From Thinopyrum elongatum (Eukaryota > Streptophyta > Magnoliopsida > Poales > Poaceae): a DNA stretch of 64,000 nt. Shown here piece after piece: positions 10,981 through 23,300 of the stretch. Position 1 is the stretch's first letter. Every line of letters begins with the position of its first letter. The DNA is taken from assembly GCA_011799875.1 (NCBI GenBank), contig CM022301.1, positions 215,074,526-215,138,525 on the forward strand, read 5' to 3'. A program made the position numbers and the translations under genes. Under the pieces are notes generated by a model. That model searched no databases and had not been told where the DNA came from. It was given only the letters and a program-made list of their open reading frames with translations.

Positions 10981-11877
10981 CTGCTCGAGCTGCTGGGTCC
11001 CAGCTGTCGGCCGCTCCTTGTGCAATTCTCTTGTTTATTGACTATATAGTTTGACAATGGTGTGGGACCATGATGTCAGGAAACCAGGAGGAAGCAAAAA
11101 AAAAATTATAGTTGTATATAATAAGGAGGCACTTGCGTACGTGCAGCTATGGCCCTGGTGGGTCCCCACTGTCATCCTCTCCAAGTAAAGTCATCTCTTG
11201 ATTCCTCATGTTCGTTGACCATGTTGACAACGCGAGACGGCGGCGCCACGGCGAGCGCAACAACTCGAAGGAGGATGGAGAGGGCCTAGCGGGCCCTACG
11301 GATGGTCTGATACAACGCCCGCTGCTCATTCAGGAAGCTAGGATCAAAGGGCCACATGTCCGCGACGGCATTGTCGTTCGCTTGTTGGTCGGCGATTTGT
11401 CCTTCCGCGAGCCGGTGCTCGTTGAGGAGACGGATGTTGCAGCACAGGTCCTCCTACGCTGGTAGCTCTTCCGCCATTAGGGCGTCAAAGCGTGGCCACA
11501 CCTGCTCTATAGTGAACACGGCATGAACCGGCTTGGGCGGTGGCGCCGGCTCCTGGTCGGAAGCCACGTCCATCGTCTGATTGTCGTCGCTCAGCTCGGC
11601 GAGCTCGCTGGCGAGCCAGCATGTACGGCTGCTGGACCGATCCGCTGCCAAGCACGAGTCTGACCGCCCTGGCCCACCCAGACTGCCTCCCTTGCCCACG
11701 CGCACTTTCCACCCGAAATGGTCAGCGCCGCCCGCGCCGCTTCCCGGTGCAGGCGATTGCTCCACGTTCAAACAACACAAGTGTCGTCCGTCCATCCGTA
11801 TGCCGCCCACATTAATGATACGTGGTTGCCGAGGCAGCTACTCCGGCGCCACCCATCCGTCCCTCTGCCACCCACAA
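10980..11877 (+). other. Non-coding GC-rich upstream region with a dispersed repeat
   Basis: Contains further copies of the GGTGGGTCC/CTGTCA and GGAGGCACTT modules. A block at about 11660-11735 (CCTGGCCCACCCA, then CGAAATGGTCAGCGCCGC) recurs in the same orientation at about 15895-15965. It lies directly upstream of a TATA-like box and may be promoter DNA. Open frames here on both strands look like composition effects. Confidence 0.5.
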
Positions 11878-11889
11878 TTACTATATAAA
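11878..11889 (+). promoter_or_regulatory. TATA-like box of the plus-strand pseudogene
   Basis: ACTATATAAACT, about 70 bp before the ATG at 11958. The spacing fits a plant promoter with a short leader. Activity cannot be judged. Confidence 0.45.
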
Positions 11890-11957
11890 CTGCTTCGCCG
11901 GCCATAGCCACAGTCATCCGCCTCCGTTCCCTTTCTCCTGTCCACACCACTCCCACC

Positions 11958-12838
11958 ATGGCTTCCTCGTGCTCCAGCGCTCTTCGGGACGGGCAGACGA
12001 CGGACAAGAAGGAGATGGCAGCCATTGCTGCCGACTGGCTAGCCAGCTGGTAGCCGGAGGATGACGACGTCCCAATGGAGAACGTGGTAGTCGACGATCC
12101 GGCGCCAACCCCCTCCTCCGCGCCATCCTCGCCGGTGCATTGCACCATGACCATCGGCGAGGACCGTGCCCATAACATGGACATGGTGAAGCAGAAGCGT
12201 GAGGAGCAATTCTAGGAAGTGCAGGACGACGCCGCCTACAACCACCATGTCCTCCAGGAGCACCTGCAGGCGGAGGAGCAGATCGCCGTGGAGCGGGCGG
12301 AGCAGGATGCGTTGCTCGAGTCATACCGCTCCACCCGCGAGAGCCTCCTCGCGCGCTGGCGGTACCACATGCGGGTGGCGGAGGTTGCGGCCGCCTACAA
12401 AGAGGGCGATGAAGCAGGCGAGGCGATGTTTGGCGAGACCGACGACAAGGCGGAGGACAATGCTGGCTCCGCCGAGGCCCCGCCCCGCCGGCACCGAGGC
12501 GGAGGACTTTGCCGGCTTCGGCGAGGCCCTGATCCACCAAGGCCCCACCCCGCCAACAACGAGGCAGAGGACACCGCCGGCTCTGCCGAGGCCCCGCCCC
12601 GCCGGCACCGAGGCGGAGGACTTCGCCGGCTTCGGTGAGGCCCTGCTCCGCTGAGGCCCCGCCCCGCCAACAACGAGGCAGAGGACATCGCCGGGTCCGC
12701 CGAGGCCCCGCCCTGCCGGCAACGAGGGGGAGGATTTTCCCCGCTCCATCGAGGCACCGCCCCGCCGACAACGAGACAGAGGACATCGCCGGCTCCGTTG
12801 AGGCCCCGCCCTGCTACCAACGAGGCCGCGCCACATAG
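11958..12838 (+). pseudogene. Broken acidic/helical protein gene inside the CACTA
   Basis: From the ATG at 11958 the plus strand encodes MASSCSSALRDGQTTDKKEM, then a Trp-rich stretch interrupted by TAG (after LASW, about 12052) and a second in-frame TAG after KREEQF (about 12214). It continues as a charged helical region (QEHLQAEEQIAVERAEQDAL) with RARWRY-type residues. It then enters a GC-rich minisatellite encoding AEDFAGFGEA or GSAEAPPRR depending on frame. Both stops could come from TGG or CAG by single transitions. I do not recognise a family; the placement suggests a transposon accessory protein or a captured gene. The long antisense frames here arise from the GC repeats. Confidence 0.5.
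12440..12835 (+). repeat. GC-rich coding minisatellite
   Basis: A unit of roughly 60-65 bp built from GCCGAGGCCCCGCCCCGCC followed by AACGAGGCAGAGGACA-type sequence is repeated about six times with drift. It falls in the 3' part of the pseudogene and generates long open frames in all directions. Confidence 0.75.
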
Positions 12839-13694
12839 AAAATGAGGAAGAGTAGAACACGGTAGGTCGCCGCCGCTCGGGTCCAAGTAAGGCCACCGCT
12901 GCTACCCTCCGGTTGAAGCCAAGCTTGGCGGGTTGAACACTGACGACCAATTAGCTTCTTGGCGGCGACGTGGAGTCAGAGAGATGTGCTGGAGAAGAGG
13001 CTTCCGTTCTGCTCAGCCGGACACAGGAAATGGGCGCCAGAGATCATAGATTAGGTTAATTAATTATACCTCCAGCGCACCCCTTTTTAGTTGAAGAATG
13101 TATGAAATGTAATGAAATCCGGCATGTTTATATGAAATCCGGCCGTTTATGAACGAATTTAGTTCGATTAGTTTGAATTCTTGTATCACTGGCATTGGAT
13201 GAACATGCAAAACAATACATACTAGCATTATTCCCAGGACGCATGGTGATCACCTCGTTTGCAGCAGTTTCACACGTACAAAAAGTTTGAGTAGCTTTTT
13301 AGCGTGCCTGTACATTGCAATCAAACTCACAGGCCTGGCAATTCATAGAGAACATTCAAAACAATCGATGATTATGCATCTCGGTGATTCACATGTCAGA
13401 GCCAATATTTACTTCACAACTAAAGAGTAAAGAAAAATCGATCGATGCTGCTGATAGCAAAGGGCGTCCCATTCGAAAATATCAAACGCATGTCTTCTTG
13501 CTAACATCAATGAGCAAAATTTGACAAGGTTGTCCCATTCCAAAATATCAAATGTGTGTCTTTTTGCGTACATCAATGAGCAAAGTTTTACAAGGTTTTC
13601 CCATTCCAAAATATCAAATGCCTACGATTGTGGAATGGGCGGGGTTTGCCATCAGTTTGGACATTGACATGGCACCTCGTGCTAAATAAACCAG
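12839..13694 (+). repeat. Non-coding stretch with a tandem repeat of about 74 bp
   Basis: After the minisatellite the DNA becomes AT-rich. At 13465-13620 a unit containing CCCATTCCAAAATATCAAA, GTCTT and CATCAATGAGCAAA occurs about two and a half times. The block at 13330-13430 (TGATTCACA, AGCCAAT, ACAACTAAAG) is a diverged copy of 16400-16575. No gene recognised. Confidence 0.6.
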
Positions 13695-15059
13695 CTATTC
13701 TTTTTGTGCAGTTCCACCAAAATCAACCAAATTCGCGCGTAGCTTGTATGATTTCGCCTTTATATGTTGCAACGCCTTGAACATATCGGCACCTCCTTTC
13801 TTGTAGCTAATTTTGTGGCTGGAGGTGGAAACGAATGATTCGAGAACATTCAATGTTTTGTGCATGATGAAGTATAATGGGCATGAACCATCAGAACATT
13901 TTGTGCAGTTCCCATTAAAATCAAGCTGAGCACCCCTGTTTGCATAAATACAAAAAAATGATTAGTAAAGCAAACTGTATTATGAATTTACAGTTTAAAT
14001 AGGCACCTACATGGTCCATGCAGAGCACACATTAAAAAAATGGAACTCACCAGAAAGAATCCTAGAACAACATTGTACTTGCCCATCACAACAAAAAAGA
14101 TGGAAATCTGTCAGTCCTTCTGAGCTAAAGTTAGTTTGGTCTTGTGGGGAGTAATGTAACCATCCTTCAACTGCTCCTTCTGATGAGAAGATAGACTGGG
14201 CTTATTCATCCTGGCATAATCGGAACTAGGCACTTCATGTACTCCATATTCTTCTTCAGAGGAGGATGGTCCTGTTGTGCAAAGACAAGAGAACAACTAA
14301 ATGCTAGCATCTCTGTTTGCTCAAAAAAAAGGAAAGGAAATATTTAAAACAGCCATTACATTAACAAAGGGTGTAACTGATGAAATGTATAGTCACAAAG
14401 AGATGCATCTCCTCATTATCCTCATAGGAAATGATATGATACCAAACACAGTAGCTCAACTTGAACTGTATTATTACTTAATTTTATCAGTGGCTATAAC
14501 GGTGGCAAACCGGTGCATCAATTTATTAGCAGCCTTAGATTAACATGCGAAATAATACCACTTTCTCATGAGAGTAGCTAAACAGTAGCACAACACCAAT
14601 GGAGATGACAAAGCTCAATCATATGGATGAAATCCGTGGGCCGGTACCAACCTTTGTCAGGAGGCTTATTGTGTAGAGCATGAAGATGAAGCACTTCTTC
14701 GGAACCATCCGTTATTATCTACTGTGGTTGCCATACTTACTATAAACTCCTTGATTAGTTTAATGTTTCCCACATCTTCTTGTGCAGTTCCACTAAAAGA
14801 TATATTATCTTCAAACAAGATCCCTGTTTGCACAAGTAGAGATAATTACATATTACATTAAGAGTGGCATCAAATCACAGTGACAAAACAATTGCTCGTT
14901 CCAGCCATAGCAATAAATTTAGATGCAAAACTATATCATTACTTGTGTCATCACAGTTCCAATGCTTCATTACAGCACTGGGAGTTGATTTTTGTTCTTC
15001 TTCCGCTTGTTCTTCCCCTTCATCACTTGGTTCAATAACAGACAAGCTCCGTGTTCAAT

Positions 15060-16045
15060 GTAAGATTTGGCATGTCAATTAGGGAGCACAAGTACAACAC
15101 TAAACAACAACATTACTTTTCTGATGACAGTAGCAAAATACAAGCCAACAGTTGTGAAATATCATTATCTTACCTCAATGGGATATTACGGTGCACATAC
15201 AGATTGGAAGTCTGGTCTCCTTTTGTGGAATTCACTAAAATCAAGCAACATTACCGTATAAGTAGCAGAACATATGAAAGCACACTGCACAGTCATGTGG
15301 AAGAAGGCCATTACTGACCTCTCATGACGCGGAATTCAAACAACTCACAAGAAGAAGATCTGAAACAAATTTGCCGACACAGATAGGAAGTCAGATCTCC
15401 TCTTGCGCAGTTCCACTAAGATCAAGCAATCAAGCAACGTTGTCGGTGTGACATTTTGGTTGAACTGCACAAAACACTCTTAAAGCAAAAGTGTTTTGTG
15501 TAGTGCAACAAAAGGTCGCAATAGCAACAAGGTGAAGTACATAACCCTGTTTACACAGAGGTGCAAAGGAAACAATTACTGTTCAATAACGATGGATGAC
15601 ACAGAAGCCCACAAAAAGAAGCATCTTACTTATCTAAATGGGAAAGAAAGCAAGATAGTAGCATTTATCAAACAGTGGCATTGATTCATATTAACAAAGA
15701 GATTATATTAACAATAAAATTCTTAAGCGTGTGTGTGTGTGTGTGTTTTTTTTAACAGCGTGTGTGTGTTAGAGAGAGCGACACATCGACCTATAGAGAG
15801 ATGGTGTGTAGTAACTACGAAGCCGCGAGAGTCGGTGCATCCTCTCGTTTCCGGGCGTCCGGTCGGGACAGCTGCCACGCCCGCTCCTGACTGACCACCC
15901 TGGCCCACCCAAGGCCCCTCCATCGCCCGCGCGTGCTTCCCGCCCGAAACGGTCAGCGCCGCTCCAGAGAATCGGTGCCGCATTCATGCCCGGGCAGAGC
16001 GGACGCGACCTCTCACTGGCGCATGCGTTGAAGGGAGAAGCGGAC
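15060..16045. other. Intron-like and non-coding stretch of the left-arm gene
   Basis: Contains isolated repeats of the CAGTTCCACTAA-type exon block (about 15215 and 15400, minus-strand D(F/L)S), a short GT run (15727-15746), and a GC-rich block at 15830-15990 that repeats 11640-11740. I see no further exon that I can support. Confidence 0.4.
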
Positions 16046-16481
16046 TCAACGAAGAGTGATGGTTGCTTCGTCCGTCCAACTTACTGCCGGGTCTACTATG
16101 TGATTTGATGGCCCATTGGTCATTACTATTACTGAGGTGGTACGACGGTGCTGAGTCTCACTTGTACTGTACACTTTACTTTGGTGCATGGCACATGCAC
16201 CGGATGCTAGATGTCCGACGTTTTGGCGAAAGGAGGTAGAGCGTGTCCACTCTTTACAATTTTCTCCACTCTTGCAGTGGAGGAGTGCAAAACTAGCGAA
16301 AACACGGCAGCTCAGCGAAAACATGAAAGCAGCGAAAAATGTACAATGCTATGTAGCTTTCAACTACAGTTTCATGTATCTTGCATCCAAGGTTGCCCCG
16401 TTGCAACATTCCATCAAATACAAAGGAGACTAACATGCATGCTATTTCATCTCAATGATTCACAGATCATAGCCAATGCAC

Positions 16482-16565
16482 CCTCCGTTCCAAAATAAGT
16501 TTCTCAACTTTATGCCAACTTTAGTACAAAGTTGTACTAAAGTTAACACTTATTTTGGAACAAAG
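16482..16565. mobile_element. Stowaway-type MITE (Thalos/Athos-like)
   Basis: The left end CCTCCGTTCCAAAATAAGT pairs with the right end ACTTATTTTGGAACAAAG as an inverted repeat. An inner perfect hairpin is formed by AACTTTAGTACAA and TTGTACTAAAGTT. At about 84 bp it has the length and sequence of the common Triticeae Stowaway MITEs. The related block at 13330-13430 lacks it, which marks the insertion as later than that duplication. Confidence 0.9.
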
Positions 16566-17211
16566 ACAACTAAAGAAAAAAAATGATCCATGCAGTCCGT
16601 AGGCCTTGAACCCTAAACCCTAACCAGGCTTTAATTTGCTGGTGAGGTTGAACCTTCCGAAGGAATGAAGTTTCCAACCCTTTGACCATCGGATCATTTT
16701 GTGCAGTTTCACTAAAATCGAGCTGAGCATCCCTATGGCAAAGAAATTGAAGTGTGATTAGAATAAGACTAGTGTGACTAGTTTTTATGAGACATAAACT
16801 CATCACAAATACAGTAGAAGCCAGTAGAGGTACATGCGGGGCTAAGAAGTAGAGAAATATCCACATGAAGCGATGTGGGCAGCTGGGGCAGTGGTGCAAG
16901 CCGGCTGTAAAGGAAGTTGTACCTGAGGGATGTCGGGATGTAGCTAGCTTAGAGGAGGGCGGTGGGAGGCGGCAACTTTCCACGTCGCGGTAGTGAGCAA
17001 GGGGCGTAGGCAACCGCACCGGCTTTGTGAGAGAGAACGGCGGGGACCCCTGATCAGGACGCGCCGACAATGGGTTTTCGCCATCGGCGACGGCGACCGC
17101 ATCTACACAAAGCATCCACCCCTTCCCCCGGCGGACGTGATCCGCCCAGATGTTAGAGATGTGGCCACAATCGTTTTGTGCGAGAGAGTGTGAAGAGAGC
17201 AACCCCAGCAA

Positions 17212-18283
17212 GCAACCGTGTAGGCTCCTGGCTATGTATATATAGTGGACCAGTTTCTTTTTCTCTCCATATGAACCTATTTATACTGCGTACGTGCCAC
17301 TGAAGAAAAAAACTTTATTTCTATATAACGCGGCACCGTTCATGCATTGTTCCCGACCCTCCATTAAGTGCTACTAGACGCGTCAAATTATCACGTGTGC
17401 TGCATCATCGTACAGAAATGAGCTCCACCGTCTCACGTGTATGGTTGGGGAAGACGCAGAGTGCTACTAGTACGTGCGTGGGTGCGTGCACCTCTTCTCT
17501 TCGAGCATGGTTATTATAAGTATAGCCAACTACTCTACCACGCGGTTATTATGGGCAAAGAGTATAGGCAGTAATAATGACTAATGCGCCATCAAATCAC
17601 GAGGCCCACCTTTCTCTATGTTTAACCGAGGAAGCAGACATCATTTCACTCCTCGTTGAATATCCATCCGCTGCTACCTCCGCAAATAAATAAAAATCCG
17701 CTGCTACCTCCGCAGCATGGTTAATAAGATAGCCATGTCAATCACGACGTAGAAATATCATTCACTGATACAATAGGGCTGGCTCTAAGGCTGGTGATTT
17801 TTTTTACTTTGTCTCTTTCTCTTTTTGTCTCATTTACTCATTTGACATAGGAGCACGTGTAGAGGATGGCTATTCCTTTCGATGGGACTTATTCATGGGG
17901 TTTAAGACTAAGCAGCTCCGAATATTATTCCCGCTGCCCACCACTCTGAATCGTGCCATCTATGATACTCCCATTGCAACAATGAGGTTCACTAGGTCTA
18001 GCACGTTCTTTAAGAAGAGACTGTCACGCAAAACATACATTCTTGTTGCTTCTTCCTCATACACTATGTATTACTAGTACTACTACTACTCGTTCTCCTA
18101 TAAACCTTGCGCTTGGCATCTCAAAAATATTATAACCTTGCGCTTGGCTCTTCGCCTCTTCGGGAAGTCGAGCAATGATGGTACTATAGTATATGGTTCT
18201 GGCTATTTGAGACCGAATGAATTGCTGCATGTCCACCACGTGGGCGAGGGTCGAGGGGCGAGGTGCAAGGGAGAGTGTGTACT
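17212..18283. other. Non-coding region with a direct repeat
   Basis: The segment 17349-17508 is repeated in the same orientation at about 18777-18940 (shared blocks CGTACAGAAATGAGCTCCACC and GTGCACCTCTTCTCTTCG). The segments 17640-17710 and 18070-18150 contain short local duplications (CCGCTGCTACCTCCG; CCTTGCGCTTGGC). No gene seen. Confidence 0.6.
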
Positions 18284-18487
18284 ACTACGTCCGTTTCAAT
18301 ATGGACTACATACGGAGCAAAATGAGTGAATCTACACTCTAAAATACGTCTATATACATCAGTGTTTGGAGTATGTACTAGTAGTTCATATTGAAATCTG
18401 CTAAAAGACATATATTTCAAACAATATGATAATCTCTCTAACCAAGGTAGGGACGAGGAGTATATATACGTCTAACGGAGGGAGTAG
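18284..18487. mobile_element. Degenerate Stowaway-type MITE
   Basis: The left end reads ACTACGTCCGTTTCAATATGG and the right end AACGGAGGGAGTA. The interior matches the common Triticeae pattern of ATACGGAGCAAAATGAGTGA followed by CTAAAATACGTCTATATACATC. The inverted repeat is imperfect, so the copy is old. Confidence 0.7.
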
Positions 18488-18489
18488 TA

Positions 18490-18660
18490 AATTTTTCTCC
18501 TCGTCCTCCGAGCCACCGCGCGCGTGGGCGAGGGAGCGGGCATAGGCGTAGTAAGCAAGCTTCTCCTCATCCTGCTACTCTGCGAGCCACCGCGCCCGTG
18601 GGCGGGGGAGAGGGCGTACTAAGCAAGCTTCTCCTCGTTCTGCGAGTTGACGGGACACAT
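18490..18660 (+). repeat. GC-rich local tandem duplication
   Basis: The blocks TAAGCAAGCTTCTCCTC and GAGCCACCGCGC(G/C)CGTGGGCG occur two to three times in 160 bp. No coding potential. Confidence 0.7.
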
Positions 18661-18949
18661 CAAAAGTAGTACAGAGCATCTCCAGTGTATAGAGCCTTGC
18701 CTCTAAGGTAGGCCCCACATGGTTTGCCTCTTTTTTAATAATGCGTCAAGTCGCAATTTGTTTGTTCACCCGTGGTACATGATCCTCCATCAAGTGGACA
18801 ACCAGTACACGTGTCAAATTACCACGTGGGCTGCCTTTTCGTACAGAAATGAGCTCCACCGTGTAACCGCGCGGGTGTGGTTGGGAAAGAGACGGGACTA
18901 CGTGCGCCGTGCGTGCACCTCTTCTCTTCGTGCACATCCCCCACCTCCG

Positions 18950-19499
18950 TGGGTGTGTGGGAGAGAGATACAAACCGAGAGAGAGATGCCGTGTGCATTC
19001 ATGAGAGTTTTTTGTTATGGGGGGGGGGGGTGATTTCGTGAATGTATTTGTGGGAATATGTGTTGATGATGTCTCAAACACAAATGTGACACATGCAATG
19101 TGTGTGAAATAGAGGCCTATCTATATCATATATAGAGGGGGCGATCCACGAGAAGAGTGGGAGGGGTCATACATATCGATAGAGTCGAAGAGAGGATCAA
19201 GTGTGTGGGTGCGAGATCGATGAAGAGAGCCATCGAAATTGTGTGTGTGCACGTCAAAGATATAGGGCGACTAACCTACCGGAACCTCAGAGGGGAGAGG
19301 GTAAGTTTGTGTGTGGCGGGGAGACATGACTAGAGCGCTCGATGTATCGGTGTGTGTGTGTGTGGGGGGGGGGGAGGCAGAGACCTAACTAGAGAGGTAG
19401 ATCGACTCGTATATGTGTTGAGAAGGAGAGACCTAGCCATGTCTTGAGGGAGATCGGTCGACATACATACATAAGTGAAGGACGGGAAATAGGTTGGGA

Positions 19500-19551
<52 letters not shown>

Positions 19552-20345
19552 GAGTGCCGGAGTTGCTTCTCGGAGATGGTGGGAGAGGCCTACTAGACAA
19601 ACTGAGGGTACAACTGCAATATCAGGAAGAGTGGGGATGCGTTTCTGTGTGTGCGTGTGTGTGATAGATGTGTCGAGAGGCATGCATGGATGATGAAGGG
19701 GGACCATGTGTTTGGTAAGCAGACTTAACTAGATCAGTAGATCAATTGTTGTGTGTCGGAGGAAGAGAGAGACATAACTAATGAGGTAGATCGATCGGCA
19801 TGTGCGGAAAACGAGTTATAAACGACCTAGCTAGCTATATGTATAGTGGGAGATCGGTCAGTGTACATCCATTTGTTAGAGGCAAATAAGGCCTAGAGAG
19901 ACGGATAGAGAGAGATAGAGAGATGGAGCTAGGAGGTGGTGCGAGAGTCCTACTAGTTAGATAGGGGAGGAGTGTGCGATTGTGAGATCGATGAAAAGAT
20001 TGGCGAGAGTTTACACGTGTGTGGGATAGTATGAGAGACACGAGGCATGGACAGAGAAAGGAGGAGATGGAAAGTGTGTGTGTATGTGGTAGGCAGACAT
20101 CGCTAGAGAGGTTTATCAATCGGTGTGTGTCGGAAAGAAGGAGTTGTGGAGACCATGGGAGAACGACCTAAAGAAAAAAATGAATGTGCGTGATGGATAG
20201 AATGCTGAGGGAGGGGGAGGGCGAGGAGGGCGTGTGCATGCACGAGAGAAAGTTAGGGTTAGCTACAAAGGTTAGAGGATTGTGTGGGTGTAAGAGAGTA
20301 ACAAAGATCGTAATTCGATATGAAAGTGGATTCATATATTTGAAT
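18950..20345 (+). repeat. 1.4-kb purine- and GT-rich degenerate repeat tract
   Basis: The plus strand is dominated by GA, GTGTG and G runs. There is a (GA)n run of about 24 units at 19502-19549, a run of ten or more G at 19020-19030, and (GT)n plus G9 or longer at 19351-19374. A degenerate unit around GAGGTAGATCGATCGGTGTGTG recurs at about 19395, 19450, 19785, 19850 and 20110. The minus-strand frames of Ser/Leu or Thr/His repeats are artefacts. It sits directly left of the LARD insertion. Confidence 0.8.
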
Positions 20346-20367
20346 AAGAGATCGTAGTGTTATAAAC

Positions 20368-23300
20368 TATGGCGCCCCGCCTGATTACCACTGTAGCCAG
20401 ACAGTTGCCACGCATACCAGCCCAGGAAATCACTCTGGCATGCGCGTTTACAACAAGTATCATGAACACAGGCATTCCTATTAATGGATATATAGGTCTT
20501 ACATGATATCTTACAAGAGTGATGGCAGCGGAAAAGCTCTATCTATGGCAGCATGGTCCTGGTGCGGCTCCAATCCATAGGGATCTGACTGGGTTACTCT
20601 TCTAGCCCGCGAACGCTCCGGCTCCTCGACAACGGACGATGGATCCTTATGTGAACCTGGCCATGTTAAAGGCCGCTGAGTACTTTTGAATGTACTCGCA
20701 AGCAAACCAAACTAACATATACACCAAGCAAAGCAATCCATGGCATTCAAGCATGCATTTGTTATTAGAGCAACATTAATTATCATGGAATAACAGGTTT
20801 ATCCAGCAAGATAACTAATAAAGTAAATACAGTAAAGTAAAGCATATCAAGTAAGTGATCCATACTCCGAACATTCTCATGATTCAATCCGATGTTGAAC
20901 CAAATCCAATCCAAGTCTTTCGGTCATCCGACCATCTCTTTAATAGCCATCCCATGGCCAACATATCATATCCCTGACATCATCTGATGTCTATGCATCT
21001 CCACTACAAGTCTGACAAGCTTACTCGCTTCCGGGTTGCCTTACAACCCTCAGAATACTCACGATCCACTGAGTTCTTCCGATCATAAGACGAGTTCTTC
21101 CATCATTATTATTACTGTTCCGGTTGACCACCTAGTGAGGTCTGGACGGACTGTCCAATACCGTGGATGCGGCTATTCGAATAGATTTTACACTCTGCAG
21201 AGGTTGCGCACTTTACCCACACCATGAAGCACCTGACCTCGTGATCCCATTCGGGTGGACCAGGGTTGCTCCAACAAAACCTGCCTAACCCGTGACTCTC
21301 CCATCGTACCACCGACAATCATACCCTCCCAGGGTCATGTCCTGGGTGGCCCCTGTGTCACCTCGTGACACCTGCCACCGTCGTGGCCAACTAAACTGTC
21401 CCAAACGAGGACGCCAGCAAATAACTCAACTGGGCTCACAAGGTTATCGCCGCCCACCGGGCCAGGGTAGCACGCACGCATAACCTTCCCTAGTTGGTGG
21501 TACCGATAAAAGAGCACGCGATCAGACAAAGTCAAGGCCGCCCCATACCGGCAAATGTGGTTGCATGGATAAGTCCGGATAGGTGACTCTAGTACAACCG
21601 ACTAGGTTTAGTTTTTGCAGTTATTTAGCAAGCATGATTGTATATCACAATAACTTGAGATGGCAACAACTATGCATTTAAGTAACTTATGTTGAATTAC
21701 CACATAGCAACCTCATTCAAGTAATGTAAACAGAAAGTGCAGTCTAACAGAAGTTTAATTATTTCTATCACAGACATAATCATTAATTAATCATGCACGA
21801 ATAACACAGAGCATTGCTTTAGGGCATATATCAGATGGTCGGCTTGCCTGGGGTCGAAGAGTACTCCGGGAAGAAGTGTGGCGAGTCCGCGGAAAGGATT
21901 GCCGGAAAGGATCCTCTCTCGGAGTGCTGATAGAAGGGCAAGGGCAAAATGGTCATTTTCACAGTGTGGAAACATTATGAAAATGGTATCATCGGGACGG
22001 GCTCGACGAACTGAAGACGTGGGCGTTGGTTTCACCTGAATCGGAGTTAGGATAAAAAATATATGAGGGTTTGACTGCTAAGGACTATTCTGTAAATAAT
22101 ATATTCACAGACAGGCCCCTGGCGGCTGAACCGAAAGCGTCTTTCTGAAAATACGCTTTCCAGAGGGAAAAATGTATTCTTGCCCAAAGAGTAAGCGGAA
22201 TGCTCTTACGAGACGGGAAAACATATTCGACAGAATACGCCTCCACTTAAACGACGTGGCAAGGCGGGGCCAGTCTCTGGGTCACTTACAGGTGGCCCCC
22301 ACCCCACCTTCTCTCTCCTCCTCCTTTCTTCTTCTTCTTCCCTCGACGAACGCAACAAAGCAGCAGGAGGCCACCGGCGCCGGCGCTTGTCCGGGCGGTC
22401 CAGGCCACCTCCGGCGAGCCTCCGGCCACCGGAGTGATCAGTGCGGCGAGGCGCAACCGCTAGTGGGCTTTGCCCTCGCCGGGAAGCCGCTGGGCCAGCA
22501 GGGCCTCGGCCATGGCGGACAGCATCACCGTCGTCAATGGAGAGCTCGGCATGGTGGTGAAGAGGAGTGTCCAAGGCTATGGGGAGGCTTGTGGAGGTCA
22601 GGGGAGTGCTCTGGAGGTGGTGGAACGGAGGGAGGAGGCTCGGCTCACTCCAATTTAGGAGGAGGCCGATGGCAGCCGTGGCAGTGATGGGGCAGCGAGG
22701 AAGAGCTTCGGGGCTCAGGCAAGTAGCTAGGGTGGGATGGGAGTGAGGGAAGGCTGATGGTGAGCTCAAAGGGCTCTCGGGATGGCTATATATAGCCGGC
22801 CGGGCTTGCCAGATAAGCTCGGCCGCGTTGTCGATCTTATCCGTGCATTGGAGCTCCGACGACACGCGGAAGGAGGAGGCAATGTCGGCAAGGACTCCGG
22901 GAGAGTGGAGGAGCTCGTAGGAACTTCGGGAGAGATCGAGGGGGAAGAGACAGAGAGGAAACGACGACGGCGTCACGGGCGGAACAGTGGCGGAGCTCGT
23001 CGCGGCGCGGCGAGGAAGAAACTGGAGGGGGAAGGGCATGGAGAGAGGACACGCGGACGGTGGCGATGTTGTCGGCACAAGAGGACATGCTGCCGCGGCT
23101 CGAGCCGTCCTGTCCGACGCGGTGGGCACGGGGTGCACAGTTTCTGCGTGCAGCTCACACGGTCACCACGCGCTCTGGTTGTTCTAGCACACGCCTGCCG
23201 ATCCAACCTTGTCAAACATGTGCCTCACTCCTCAAATAAGCGAGGGTAGTGGCTAGAGTCATCTGGGGGGCTCTGGGTGGGAGAAACTTGCAGAGGAAGT

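Larger units (their letters stand above)
13695..17211 (-). pseudogene. Decayed multi-exon gene, left arm of the CACTA
   Basis: A TATA-like box lies at 17230-17245 on the minus strand, before an ATG at 17211. Candidate exons downward: about 17211-16600, with an internal acceptor at about 16734 before GDAQLDFSETAQND; about 15060-14945 (acidic, IEPSDEGEEQAEEEQ); 14823-14741 (FSGTAQEDVGNIKLIKEF, ending at a GTAAGT donor); 14271-14111 (GPSSSEEEYGVHEVPSSDY, ending in a stop); and 13935-13695 (GAQLDFNGNCTKCSDGSCPL to FGGTAQKE and a stop). The acceptors at 14823 and 13935 share the sequence CAAACAG. The [DS]F(S/N)G..A(Q) unit recurs, so exons were duplicated. The protein family is not recognised; a TNPA-like role is only a guess from position. 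Confidence 0.5.

Noticed and set aside
11914..12950. Long antisense frames (290, 209 and 163 codons)
   Set aside because: All follow the GC minisatellite and its flanks; the plus-strand frame has the better start, TATA box and helical protein signal.
19330..20119. Minus-strand frames rich in Ser, Leu, Thr and His
   Set aside because: Derived from GA/GT repeats.
22206..23138. 310-codon minus-strand frame inside the LARD LTR
   Set aside because: The equivalent region of the other LTR (29130-30207) is split into several frames, and the composition is Pro/Ser/Arg-rich from GC content. LTR sequence, not a gene.
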